Translations under genes and position numbers: made by a program
IMG/VR virus record: IMGVR_UViG_3300046836_000748
Span: 1 to 34,801 of that record
DNA length: 34,801 nt
Source: a virus
Reading direction: 5' to 3' (one strand)
The notes under the pieces: model-generated
Database searches by the model: none
Told to the model about the DNA's origin: nothing
What the model saw: only the letters and a program-made list of their open reading frames with translations
In this document: positions 6,408-13,104 of the stretch, piece by piece
Layout: each line of letters starts with the position of its first letter
Numbering within the stretch: the stretch's first letter is position 1

Positions 6408-8441
6408 GTGCCGACATTCCCGCTGCGCGACAGCATCAACATCAACGGGCAGGATTACACCCTGTACCAGTACAGCTCCGCGCGGCGCAGTGCGCCCGGT
6501 CAGGCGCAGGGCGACCAGGAAACTGCCGCGCCGCAGCTGTCGGGCGAGCCCGTCGACATCTCTGAGGAACCGCTCGTCATGGATACGTTCCACCTCGGGG
6601 CGTTCTACTCGTGGCGTTTGCTGGGCGGTACCTACGCCTGGGGTGTGAACGCCGACGCGCGGTTTCCCAGGCTGGTGCTGCCAGGCCCATTTCAAAATTC
6701 CGTCTCGCCGACAGGCCAGGCCGACCACGCGCGGTGCGCCCAGGATTTCGCGGGCGACCTGTACATCGGCGCGGGACGGTTTATCTACAAGGTCGCGGGC
6801 GGCACGGGGGCGATCACCCAGGACCAGGACCTGGGCGTCGGCAACGTGGCGTGGAGCATGTGTACGTTCGGCGGCAGCCTGTACGTCGGCACCAGCGTCG
6901 GCTCGACCTCGCAGAGCGTGCCAGGCCTGCTGTGGCAGAAGAGCGCCGGCGCATGGACGAACAACGCCGGCGTGCTGAGAAAATCGCTGGCGCAGGCGTG
7001 GTTTCAGACCACGGGCGCACTGGGCACGACCGGGGCGTTCCAGATGATCGGCCAGGATGGCGTCTCGAGCGTGCGCAATGTAGCCACGGCGCCGCTCACG
7101 CCCGCCAACTGGGGCGCGTCGGTCCCCGTGGGCGACACGACGTACGGCATCAACCGCCTCATCGGCGATCAGACGCACGTCTACATCAACAAAGTCAACG
7201 GCATGCACGACCTGGACGGCGTGACGGGCTACGCCCCCAACCTGATGCCGTTTTTTGCCGCGGCATTGGACGATGAGAACGGTATCGCCGGCCACTCGAG
7301 CGGCGGCCAGATCTATTCGTCCCACCTGAGCGGCCTCTTTCGGTTGGATGTGAGTGGCGCGGCGAGCTCGCGGCTGGTGACGGTCACGCCGGGCCACGGG
7401 TTGCCCAACGAGACCCCGGTGCGGGGCAAAATCCTGGCGTCGACGTCGTACGGTCCCTGGCAGATCGTGTCGGTCTACAACGGGGTCGACACGTACATCT
7501 GCTGGGGCCGCGACATCATGCAGGGCGACGCCGGCGTCTCACCCTTCGGGTACGGCTACGGGTACGGACCGTCACCGTCAGCGATCGGGCCGTCGCCGAT
7601 GCTGTGGCACGGCGGCATCATCGTCATCCCCGGCCAGCGCTGCTACCTGCTGTACATCTCGGGCCTGGCTTCAAACTCGCCGCCGCGGCTGTGGTTCGGC
7701 AACGGCACCACGACCGTCGGCTGGTGCGTGTTACCCAGAACCGAAAACCCGCTGCAGGACATCGAGTACCGCTTCGCCCAGAACTGGACCTTTTACATCT
7801 CGGGCCAGGACTGGGGGCATCCCGCGACGCCGAAGACGCTGCTGCAGGTGGACGTGGAGGGTGACAACCTGGGCGCCGGCGCCCAGGTGGTGGTGAACGG
7901 CAACGCCGAGGGCGGCGGCTACAGTCGGCTGGGGGTGGCCAATACGTCACCCCAGACGCAGATCATCGTGGGGCAGCCCTGGGATGGGCGGCGCATCGGC
8001 TTTCGGTTGGACGGCAGCAACACGAGCACCAGCGCGGCCATCCTGCGCGTGCTGATGCCGCGGGCCCAGATCCGTGTGGCGGTGCGGCCGGTACGGACGT
8101 ACCAGCTGCTGCTGGGCGAGGGCAACGTCGATCGGTTCGGTGGGAGGGATATCACCCGCGCCATCGACGATTTTCGGACGCTGCGAGCTCTGCAGACGGG
8201 CGATATGTGTACGTTGAGAGATGAGTTCGGCGAGACGTACAACGCGCTGGTGTTGCCGCCGGTGGATCGGCAACTGCTGTACCTGCGGGGGGAGTCGGGC
8301 AAAGGGACCGCGGAGCCGGTGGTGATGGTCACGTTACGGGTGAAACTGTTGCCGCCGGAACCGGGCTCGGTATCGACGGCGCCGTGGTACTGGGATGACG
8401 GGAGTCGTTGGGATGGCGGACGTATATGGACGACTGCCTGA
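6408..8441 (+). CDS. Large propeller-like phage tail protein
   Basis: A 677-residue protein. From about residue 100 to 420 it has repeated four-strand-like blocks with motifs such as G-D-L-Y-I-G-A-G-R-F-I-Y-K-V and G-G-S-L-Y-V-G-T, the style of beta-propeller blades. The C-terminal third has a G-E-G-N-V-D-R-F segment and an end V-T-L-R-V-K-L-L-P-P-E. Propeller-like proteins of this size occur as tail nozzle or distal-tail components of phages. The GTG start at 6408 follows the previous stop by 7 bases and has no strong Shine-Dalgarno, so it probably depends on coupled translation. A Gly/Tyr-rich stretch (G-Y-G-Y-G-Y-G) lies near residue 385. The structural role is likely; the exact part is inferred. 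Confidence 0.6.
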   Translation: MPTFPLRDSININGQDYTLYQYSSARRSAPGQAQGDQETAAPQLSGEPVDISEEPLVMDTFHLGAFYSWRLLGGTYAWGVNADARFPRLVLPGPFQNSVSPTGQADHARCAQDFAGDLYIGAGRFIYKVAGGTGAITQDQDLGVGNVAWSMCTFGGSLYVGTSVGSTSQSVPGLLWQKSAGAWTNNAGVLRKSLAQAWFQTTGALGTTGAFQMIGQDGVSSVRNVATAPLTPANWGASVPVGDTTYGINRLIGDQTHVYINKVNGMHDLDGVTGYAPNLMPFFAAALDDENGIAGHSSGGQIYSSHLSGLFRLDVSGAASSRLVTVTPGHGLPNETPVRGKILASTSYGPWQIVSVYNGVDTYICWGRDIMQGDAGVSPFGYGYGYGPSPSAIGPSPMLWHGGIIVIPGQRCYLLYISGLASNSPPRLWFGNGTTTVGWCVLPRTENPLQDIEYRFAQNWTFYISGQDWGHPATPKTLLQVDVEGDNLGAGAQVVVNGNAEGGGYSRLGVANTSPQTQIIVGQPWDGRRIGFRLDGSNTSTSAAILRVLMPRAQIRVAVRPVRTYQLLLGEGNVDRFGGRDITRAIDDFRTLRALQTGDMCTLRDEFGETYNALVLPPVDRQLLYLRGESGKGTAEPVVMVTLRVKLLPPEPGSVSTAPWYWDDGSRWDGGRIWTTA

Positions 8442-8443
8442 CG

Positions 8444-8893
8444 CTACGCGCGCCGTACGTAATTCACGATTCGCGAAATATGCGAGCGTCCGACGCCAAA
8501 CTCGTGCGCCAGTTCGCGCTGGGTTTCCCCTGCTGCCCAGCGCCTCCGAATACTAGCGAGGTGCTCCGCGCCAATCTTGGTATTGGGATGGCGTTCATTC
8601 CGGGCCATTCGGTGCTTGCGAATCATGTCGTGCGTGTTCTGCTTGGGACTGCCTACAAACAGGTGGTCTGGTCGCACGCAGGCGGGGATATCGCAGTGAT
8701 GGCACACGCTGAGGCCGTCAGGGATCGGTCCATAGTGCAATTCCCACGAGACGCGGCTGGCGCGGTGGCCCTTGCTGGTCTTCAGTTGTCCGTAGCCGTC
8801 CTTGTCGAGAGAACCAGTCCACAACCAGCAGGTGTCGGTCTTCTGGACTTTGGCCCAGAAGCGTTCAGCGACTGTGCCGTAGTGGCCGGTCAT
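8444..8893 (-). CDS. HNH endonuclease with C-terminal helix-turn-helix
   Basis: A 149-residue free-standing HNH endonuclease of the homing type, which cuts DNA at a specific site to promote its own spread. Visible features in order: C-W-L-W-T-G-S (about 22-28), the R-A-S-R-V-S-W-E-L-H-Y-G-P-I-P segment, H-H-C-D-I-P-A-C-V-R-P-D-H-L (the HNH core, about 65-78) and G-S-P-K-Q-N-T-H-D-M. A helix-turn-helix resembling T-Q-R-E-L-A-H-E-F-G-V-G-R-S-H-I-S-R-I follows at about 123-141 and would read the target sequence. It lies on the strand opposite to the tail genes and fills the junction between them (2 bases after the tail protein's stop), typical of an inserted selfish element. Confidence 0.88.
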   Translation of the reverse strand: MTGHYGTVAERFWAKVQKTDTCWLWTGSLDKDGYGQLKTSKGHRASRVSWELHYGPIPDGLSVCHHCDIPACVRPDHLFVGSPKQNTHDMIRKHRMARNERHPNTKIGAEHLASIRRRWAAGETQRELAHEFGVGRSHISRIVNYVRRA

Positions 8894-8931
8894 GGAAGGA
8901 GGGTACTGCCATCCCCACTTTAAATGACGTT

Positions 8932-10068
8932 TTGGCTGGCTCGCAGGCGCAGGCCGTCCAGGTGCAGCAGATCATCGATGCGCTCAAGGGCACTCCCAAC
9001 AAAGGCGTGCCGGTCGCGCTGGTCAGCCTCAACGACCCGAATAATTATGCGTTGACGGTCCAGAACGACGACCCCGTGAACTCGCGCGCATTGAGCGTGC
9101 TCAAGGCGGACGGGACGACGCTGATCTCGGCAGACGCGACGGGGGTGACGCTGGGGGCGCCGGTCAACGTGCCACCGGGCAGCATCTCGGGCACGGCGAT
9201 CGCCGCGGGCTCGATCTCGAATTCCATGCTGGGCGCGGACGTCGCGCGCGAGAACCAGTTGACGAACGGTGGATTTGAAGTCTGGCAGCGGGGCAACGGG
9301 CCATTTACCACCCCCTCGCCCGTATTTACGGCTGACCGTTGGGTCATCAATGGTGCTGGAGCCACGCTCTCTGTCACGCGCAATACGGCCAATGTTGACG
9401 CCGCATCAACAGCGTGTGCGGCGATCACCGTCACAGCATGGACGAGCGAGTTGTATTTGACCAATAGTCCAGAGCACCTGAAGCAACTGCTCGGGCGCAC
9501 AATCTCGCTTTCTCTGCGAGTACGCACCTCAACGCCGAATGCAGTGCGGGCGGTGATTGCAACAGACGTCGGTCCCTTTGCCTACAGCGCCTATCACACT
9601 GGCGGCGGAGCCTACGAGACCTTGACTGCGACTGCCCTGCTCGCAACCAATGCCACGATTGTGTCGCCCAGCGTTGCCTTCGGGGCAAACAGCACGGTCT
9701 ACGTCGACAACGCCATGCTGGTGGTGGGCAGCCAGGCGGCCAACTACGTGCCCCTGCACCCGGCCGACGACCTCGCGCGGTGTCTCAGGTATTACGAGGT
9801 GGTCGGGCTGGGCGGCGGCTTCCTGGCGGCGGCCTGGTCGGGGGTCGGGAGTGAAGCGATCGCGTCCCCTATCCGCTGGCAGGTTCCCAAGCCGGTCACG
9901 CCAACCGTGACGAAGGTCGGCACTTGGACCGTTACCCTCTGCACCCAGCCCACGATGCTGACGTCGACGGTTGACGGGACCCAGTTGTACGCGGCCAGTA
10001 CCGCAATCGGGCATGTCCAGTACGCGACGACCGGAAGTGCCTATCTGACGAGTGAGGCCAATCCGTAG
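8932..10068 (+). CDS. Tail fibre / receptor-binding protein
   Basis: A 378-residue protein when started at TTG 8932. The N-terminus (Q-A-V-Q-V-Q-Q-I-I-D-A-L-K-G-T-P-N-K-G-V-P) is followed by V-S-L-N-D-P-N-N-Y-A-L-T-V and then repeats of the A-D-G-T-T-L-I-S-A-D type, a trimeric-fibre style stalk. From about residue 104, N-G-G-F-E-V-W-Q-R-G-N-G with T-A-D-R-W-V-I begins a carbohydrate-binding-like domain widely seen in phage fibres. It most likely binds the host surface. TTG 8932 has no Shine-Dalgarno; a strong AGGAGG (8897-8902) instead points to codon 8911, which reads ATC, giving an N-terminus (I/M)-P-T-L-N-D-V-L-A-G. The true start may therefore be 8911 with a non-standard codon or a mutated one. 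Confidence 0.7.
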   Translation: MAGSQAQAVQVQQIIDALKGTPNKGVPVALVSLNDPNNYALTVQNDDPVNSRALSVLKADGTTLISADATGVTLGAPVNVPPGSISGTAIAAGSISNSMLGADVARENQLTNGGFEVWQRGNGPFTTPSPVFTADRWVINGAGATLSVTRNTANVDAASTACAAITVTAWTSELYLTNSPEHLKQLLGRTISLSLRVRTSTPNAVRAVIATDVGPFAYSAYHTGGGAYETLTATALLATNATIVSPSVAFGANSTVYVDNAMLVVGSQAANYVPLHPADDLARCLRYYEVVGLGGGFLAAAWSGVGSEAIASPIRWQVPKPVTPTVTKVGTWTVTLCTQPTMLTSTVDGTQLYAASTAIGHVQYATTGSAYLTSEANP

Positions 10069-10070
10069 CC

Positions 10071-10466
10071 ATGTCTGTCAAAGTCACCTCCTTCGATGAT
10101 CCCACCGCCTGGGAGTATGAGCACGACGATTTCCCAGGCGGCAGCCACGGGGGCACCCTGGACCCGACCACGGTCGCCTACGGGGTCAACATGGACGGCA
10201 CCGACAACCTGAACGTGGTGGTGGTGCCGTGCCCGTTCGAGGGCTGCGGCTCGGTGAGCTACTGGCCGCCAGGTGGTGGCGCCGACGCGCTGATGGGCCA
10301 GATGTTGCACGTCCAACTGGCGATGCAGCCCGGTCTGGGCCGTGAAGCCAAAAGTGCCGAGCAGGCCGCGGCCGAGGTCAAGGCCAGGGTGGTCGCTACC
10401 GACGGCCTCGAGAGATGGGTGCTCGATGACGCCGCGCTGGCGGTGCTGGAGGCTACTCAGGCATGA
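10071..10466 (+). CDS. Hypothetical phage protein with C-P-F-E-G-C motif
   Basis: A 131-residue protein starting 2 bases after the fibre stop. The first 85 residues look like a small beta fold with V-V-V-P-C-P-F-E-G-C-G-S-V-S-Y-W-P-P; the paired Cys could bind metal. Residues 90-131 are helical and Ala/Glu-rich. Its end overlaps the next start (ATGA). I do not recognise the family. A fibre-associated or lysis-region accessory role is possible from position only. Confidence 0.58.
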   Translation: MSVKVTSFDDPTAWEYEHDDFPGGSHGGTLDPTTVAYGVNMDGTDNLNVVVVPCPFEGCGSVSYWPPGGGADALMGQMLHVQLAMQPGLGREAKSAEQAAAEVKARVVATDGLERWVLDDAALAVLEATQA

Positions 10467-10642
10467 CGTACAACATCGGACCCGGTGTCCAGGCTGCCAT
10501 CGACGAGAACGGCGACGAGGCGAGATCCGACGAGCAGTATGTCATTCTCGAGCCAGGGTCCAAGATCTCGCTCACACTCGCAAGGGACGCGCAGTACTGG
10601 TATTACGAAGCCGATAACAAGGTCAACCGACTCGCTTTCTAG
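10463..10642 (+). CDS. Small acidic hypothetical protein (59 aa)
   Basis: The ATG at 10463 overlaps the previous stop as ATGA, and the frame runs 59 codons to TAG. The protein starts M-T-Y-N-I-G-P-G-V-Q-A-A and contains S-D-E-Q-Y-V-I-L-E-P-G and W-Y-Y-E-A-D-N-K-V-N-R. Composition is natural for a small folded protein with beta strands. Function unknown; translational coupling to the upstream gene is the main support. Confidence 0.6.
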   Translation: MTYNIGPGVQAAIDENGDEARSDEQYVILEPGSKISLTLARDAQYWYYEADNKVNRLAF

Positions 10643-10692
10643 CAGGGATCGAGCCGGCACCACCGGCGGTTCGATGGGATCCCTATACACCG

Positions 10693-11118
10693 ATGGAGCC
10701 TCAGTTGTTGGACTGGACGTGCGCCGCGTGCAGTCTGGATTGGCTCAAAGTAGCGACCGGCATGGAGGCTGCGAGTGATCGCTACACCACCACCATGCAG
10801 ATCGGCTATACCGAAAACATCAATCCGACCTACGGACTGATGGATGGCTCAGGCGCCGAGCTGCAGCGGGTGCTCGGGGAGTACGGCCAGGACAGCGCGC
10901 AGGGGTGGCTTGACTATGACTCGGTGTACGCGCTGGCACGTGAAACGACGGGCATGCTCAGTGGAGCGAACTGGTACCACTGGGTCGCTCTGCGCGGGGT
11001 GCAGGGCACCAATCTGTGGGTGGCCAACAGCGCGCAAGGCTACAAGGGGATTTACGACATCCTGAGCCGTTCAGACTTTGAACGTCTGGGCGGCTTTTCG
11101 GTTGTGTACTTGGTCTGA
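10693..11118 (+). CDS. C39-like cysteine peptidase fold protein, endolysin candidate
   Basis: A 141-residue protein with the layout of a papain/C39-like fold: W-T-C-A-A-C-S-L-D-W (Cys10 as probable nucleophile), Y-G-L-M-D-G-S-G-A-E-L (about 47-57), W-Y-H-W-V-A-L-R (His96) and L-W-V-A-N-S (Asn112 as third residue). Proteins with this D-W-x-C ... G-L-M-D ... H-W-V-x-L-R pattern occur in phage genomes. It sits directly before a two-helix holin-like gene, so a cell-wall cutting endolysin role is the best guess, though some relatives may be non-catalytic. The ATG at 10693 has no good Shine-Dalgarno, and the in-frame codons just upstream (back to 10618) read like protein (W-D-P-Y-T-P) but include no ATG, GTG or TTG. 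Confidence 0.6.
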   Translation: MEPQLLDWTCAACSLDWLKVATGMEAASDRYTTTMQIGYTENINPTYGLMDGSGAELQRVLGEYGQDSAQGWLDYDSVYALARETTGMLSGANWYHWVALRGVQGTNLWVANSAQGYKGIYDILSRSDFERLGGFSVVYLV

Positions 11119-11128
11119 AGGAGACGCT

Positions 11129-11281
11129 GTGAACATTGCGATGCCACCGATAACCGTGGGGTTAATCCTGGCGATCATCATCTTAATTTTGGCCGTCATC
11201 GGCCTGGTCGGCGTACTGCCGTTGAACCCGCTGATTATCTTCGGGATGTTCGCCGGGCTCGCGATCGCGCGCCTCGTCTAG
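11129..11281 (+). CDS. Two-helix membrane protein, holin candidate
   Basis: A 50-residue protein. GTG 11129 is chosen because AAGGAG (11118-11123) lies just upstream; a longer in-frame version would overlap the peptidase gene. Residues about 9-28 (T-V-G-L-I-L-A-I-I-I-L-I-L) and 31-48 are hydrophobic and form two predicted membrane helices with a Pro-Asn turn between. Size and place right behind the endolysin candidate fit a holin that opens the membrane for lysis. The membrane nature is seen; the holin role is inferred. Confidence 0.65.
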   Translation: MNIAMPPITVGLILAIIILILAVIGLVGVLPLNPLIIFGMFAGLAIARLV

Positions 11282-11300
11282 CGATTCAAGCAGCGCTGGA

Positions 11301-11347
11301 GTGTACGTCGCAGGGCGGCGGCATCGCTGCGCCGCGGGCGCGTACAC
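11301..11347. terminator. Nested inverted repeat between convergent operons
   Basis: GTGTACG (11301-11307) pairs with CGTACAC (11341-11347), and inside it GCGGCG (11315-11320) pairs with CGCCGC (11330-11335). It lies just after the holin-like gene and before the 3' end of the leftward cluster, so it could act as a two-way terminator. No T-run follows, so intrinsic termination is uncertain. The rest of 11282-11459 shows no convincing gene. Confidence 0.35.
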
Positions 11348-11459
11348 CCATCGTTCCAGGGCAAACGGGAGCGATTTGGCCAGCGCGAGGAGTGTAGGTC
11401 ACGAGCGCATCACCGCGGGAGTTTGGCGCGTGTCACAGGTGATAGAGCACGTGAAACGT

Positions 11460-11657
11460 TCAGATAGAAGTGCTGCTTTTATCGCTTGGTAGCGACTCGT
11501 GCCACATACGCCAGTGATGAATGGCGGCTTGGTACGACGAGCGGTCGGCGTTGCAAACCTCACACCTCCAGCCTTCACCGTGCTGTTTCAGTGGAAGTTG
11601 GTCAGCGTCGACCTGACTAAGTGGCCTGCAGGCGCCACACTGGCGTTTATCAGACAT
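11460..11657 (-). CDS. Small C2H2 zinc-finger protein
   Basis: A 65-residue protein starting M-S-D-K-R-Q-C-G-A-C; its ATG overlaps the stop of the upstream gene by 8 bases. An in-frame ATG six codons earlier (11675) is an alternative. The C-terminal part shows W-R-C-E-V-C followed by a C-x2-C-x12-H-x4-H pattern ending H-W-R-M-W-H, a good C2H2 zinc-finger match; C-G-A-C near the start may be a second metal site. It is the last gene of a five-gene leftward cluster. It may bind DNA or a protein partner. Zinc binding is inferred from the pattern. Confidence 0.65.
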   Translation of the reverse strand: MSDKRQCGACRPLSQVDADQLPLKQHGEGWRCEVCNADRSSYQAAIHHWRMWHESLPSDKSSTSI

Positions 11658-11949
11658 TACGGGATTTAGCGTCATCAAGTTGTGGCGGGTTCGGCCCCGG
11701 CCAAGCGTTCTTCTCTCGCAACGCGGCTTCCCATGCAGCCTGAACTTCGGGCGCGCAGTGGGCCAGCGCATCCACCCAGGTCGGCCAGCGGCCGCCACTC
11801 TGCTTGTAGAACCAGTATTGGTAGTACATGGATTGCGCCTGGTGCGGCTGGTCCGGCGTGTGCTTCCACGCGCACGCCTGGCACAAGTCCGGCGCGGGTG
11901 GGAGGAGCGTGCCGTTGAGTACAAGGTCGCCGCGATCTTCGGCCTTCAT
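11650..11949 (-). CDS. Hypothetical phage protein with C-Q-A-C and W-P-T-W-V-D-A motif
   Basis: A 99-residue protein with a strong AGGAGG just upstream of its ATG and an 11-base gap from the previous gene. It contains C-Q-A-C-A-W-K-H-T-P-D-Q-P-H, then S-M-Y-Y-Q-Y-W-F-Y, then G-R-W-P-T-W-V-D-A-L-A-H-C. The spaced Cys and His residues suggest a structural metal site. Similar H-x-P-x-x-P-H ... G-R-x-P-T-W-x-D-A patterns are familiar to me from small phage proteins without assigned function (memory, not searched). Part of the leftward accessory cluster. Confidence 0.65.
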   Translation of the reverse strand: MKAEDRGDLVLNGTLLPPAPDLCQACAWKHTPDQPHQAQSMYYQYWFYKQSGGRWPTWVDALAHCAPEVQAAWEAALREKNAWPGPNPPQLDDAKSRNV

Positions 11950-11960
11950 CCTTGCTCCTC

Positions 11961-12308
11961 CTAACTCGCTTTATGTTCTTCAAGCGGAGCGAACCGCCGC
12001 CAGACCTCGCCACCAGTCGCGCGGTTGTAGCGTTCCAGTGCCTGTAGAGCCAAGTCTGAGCCTCTCACCAGGTCGGCGGTACGCAAGTCGGCAATCGCCC
12101 ACAGTTCGGCAAGCAACGACCACTCAGACGCCCGCAGCCGCTCGATCTCGCGCAGGAGCGGCTGAACATCGTTGGCGAGGCGCACGTATGGCGAGCACTC
12201 GTGCCCTTCTGGAAAGAACCTACCCTGAACGAACGCGGCAGTGAACCGCTCCCTGATCTCGTCCAAGTCGGGCGACGATGGAAATTCGGCGCTGAGTGAG
12301 TCAGACAT
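11961..12308 (-). CDS. Helical hypothetical protein of the leftward cluster
   Basis: A 115-residue, mostly helical protein (M-S-D-S-L-S-A-E-F) with V-Q-P-L-L-R-E-I-E-R-L-R-A-S-E in the centre, which could form a coiled coil. An ATG seven codons earlier (12329) would overlap the upstream gene; the start at 12308 is preferred because it avoids this, though neither has a strong Shine-Dalgarno. Function unknown. Its neighbour at 12316 has a similar coiled-coil segment, so the two may interact. Confidence 0.58.
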   Translation of the reverse strand: MSDSLSAEFPSSPDLDEIRERFTAAFVQGRFFPEGHECSPYVRLANDVQPLLREIERLRASEWSLLAELWAIADLRTADLVRGSDLALQALERYNRATGGEVWRRFAPLEEHKAS

Positions 12309-12315
12309 ATTTGGC

Positions 12316-12663
12316 CTAATCGCTAGCAAGAGCCAGGAAGCGGCGCGCTTCGAGGATCTCGCATGGTTTCGTCACAAGGTGTTCCTGGCAGAAGCCGTGA
12401 TGATCCAGCCGGCAGTCACCGTCGAACGCATCGACAATCACACTGAGTCGAGCGATAGCCTCATTGAGTCGGCCGGTACGTTCGCGCAACTTCTCCGCTG
12501 TCAACGCGGACATGCGCGCCAGGGAGCCGTTCTCGCGTTGCAGCCGCTCGACCTGGGCCCGAAGGGCTTTGACCTCATCAGTCGGCGCCTGGTCGATGCG
12601 CGGATCGTGGGCAGGCTGACACCCGTCGCCCACGTAGTGAGTCTGACCTGGGTCAGTGCTCAT
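12316..12663 (-). CDS. Coiled-coil protein with C-terminal Cys/His motif
   Basis: A 115-residue protein. ATG 12663 overlaps the upstream stop as ATGA, which fixes the start; a longer open frame upstream is Arg/Pro-rich noise. Residues about 28-78 form a coiled coil (D-E-V-K-A-L-R-A-Q-V-E-R-L-Q-R-E-N). A compact motif follows at about 84-101: C-R-L-D-H-H-G-F-C-Q-E-H then K-P-C, suggesting one zinc site. Such a coiled coil plus Cys/His tail suggests a dimeric adaptor. Function unknown. Confidence 0.62.
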   Translation of the reverse strand: MSTDPGQTHYVGDGCQPAHDPRIDQAPTDEVKALRAQVERLQRENGSLARMSALTAEKLRERTGRLNEAIARLSVIVDAFDGDCRLDHHGFCQEHLVTKPCEILEARRFLALASD

Positions 12664-12869
12664 GGCACGGGGCGGAAATGCTCGAGCGCCTGGGCGACTT
12701 CGTCGTCGTCGAGCTGGTGGCTGACGTTGAACCGGACGCTCGAGAGGCACAGGTGACCGTCCGGGAGCCGGTCGTGCTCCAAGCAGAAACACCTGCAGCA
12801 TAGAGGGCAAAACGTTTGCACTGGAGCCTGGCAACCAGCGCGTTCACAGAGTTGTGGGATGTCGTTCAC
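12660..12869 (-). CDS. Cys-rich treble-clef-like small protein
   Basis: A 69-residue protein starting at GTG 12869 behind AAGGGGG; an in-frame ATG at 12902 is an alternative. Residues 8-41 carry C-E-R-A-G-C, C-P-L-C-C-R-C-F-C-L-E-H-D and G-H-L-C, i.e. eight Cys and two or more His. The C-x4-C ... C-x2-C-x-R-x-F-C-x2-H layout resembles AN1-type or B-box-like zinc fingers, usually protein-binding. The tail (D-D-D-E-V-A-Q-A-L-E-H-F) is a short acidic helix. It is the first gene of the leftward cluster and its stop overlaps the next start. Metal binding is likely; the role is unknown. Confidence 0.65.
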   Translation of the reverse strand: MNDIPQLCERAGCQAPVQTFCPLCCRCFCLEHDRLPDGHLCLSSVRFNVSHQLDDDEVAQALEHFRPVP

Positions 12870-12987
12870 ATTGCCCCCTTGAGGTGAGCACAAATAGGCC
12901 ATCGTTACCTTGACCGGGACACAACGCGGGTGTTGACTTGTGGTACGCGCAGGCGCGCGAGTCGTCTCCCCGCACGAGACGGGTAGG

Positions 12988-13076
12988 GGGGATGACGGGA
13001 AGACCCTGGTTCGCTGTGACCCGGTCCTTTGCACGACCCACGGGCCGCAACGAGACACGTGTCTCCCGTCATCCCC
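12988..13076. other. Large inverted repeat beside the integrase: attP candidate
   Basis: GGGGATGACGGGA (12988-13000) and TCCCGTCATCCCC (13064-13076) are a perfect 13-bp inverted repeat with a 63-base centre. Next to the right arm is a perfect 14-bp palindrome GAGACACGTGTCTC (13052-13065). The element lies 29 bases past the 3' end of the integrase gene, where phage attachment sites are often found. It may be the integrase core/arm site or a regulatory structure for the leftward cluster. The 235-base gap 12870-13104 otherwise holds only the presumed promoter of that cluster. Confidence 0.45.
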
Positions 13077-13104
13077 TCCCTCTCTACAGGCTGGGGAATT
13101 TTGT

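Noticed and set aside
8408-8923. Rightward open frame over the HNH gene
   Set aside because: The opposite strand encodes a clear HNH core and a helix-turn-helix; this frame has no motif and starts inside the tail protein gene.
10643-10692. tRNA-like GGTTCGAT segment
   Set aside because: The T-loop-like bases are not flanked by a complementary T-stem and no acceptor or anticodon arms are found around it.
11301-11492. Short rightward frame after the holin-like gene
   Set aside because: Arg/Ala/Gly-rich without a fold, no ribosome site, and it runs over the inverted repeat and the end of the C2H2 gene.
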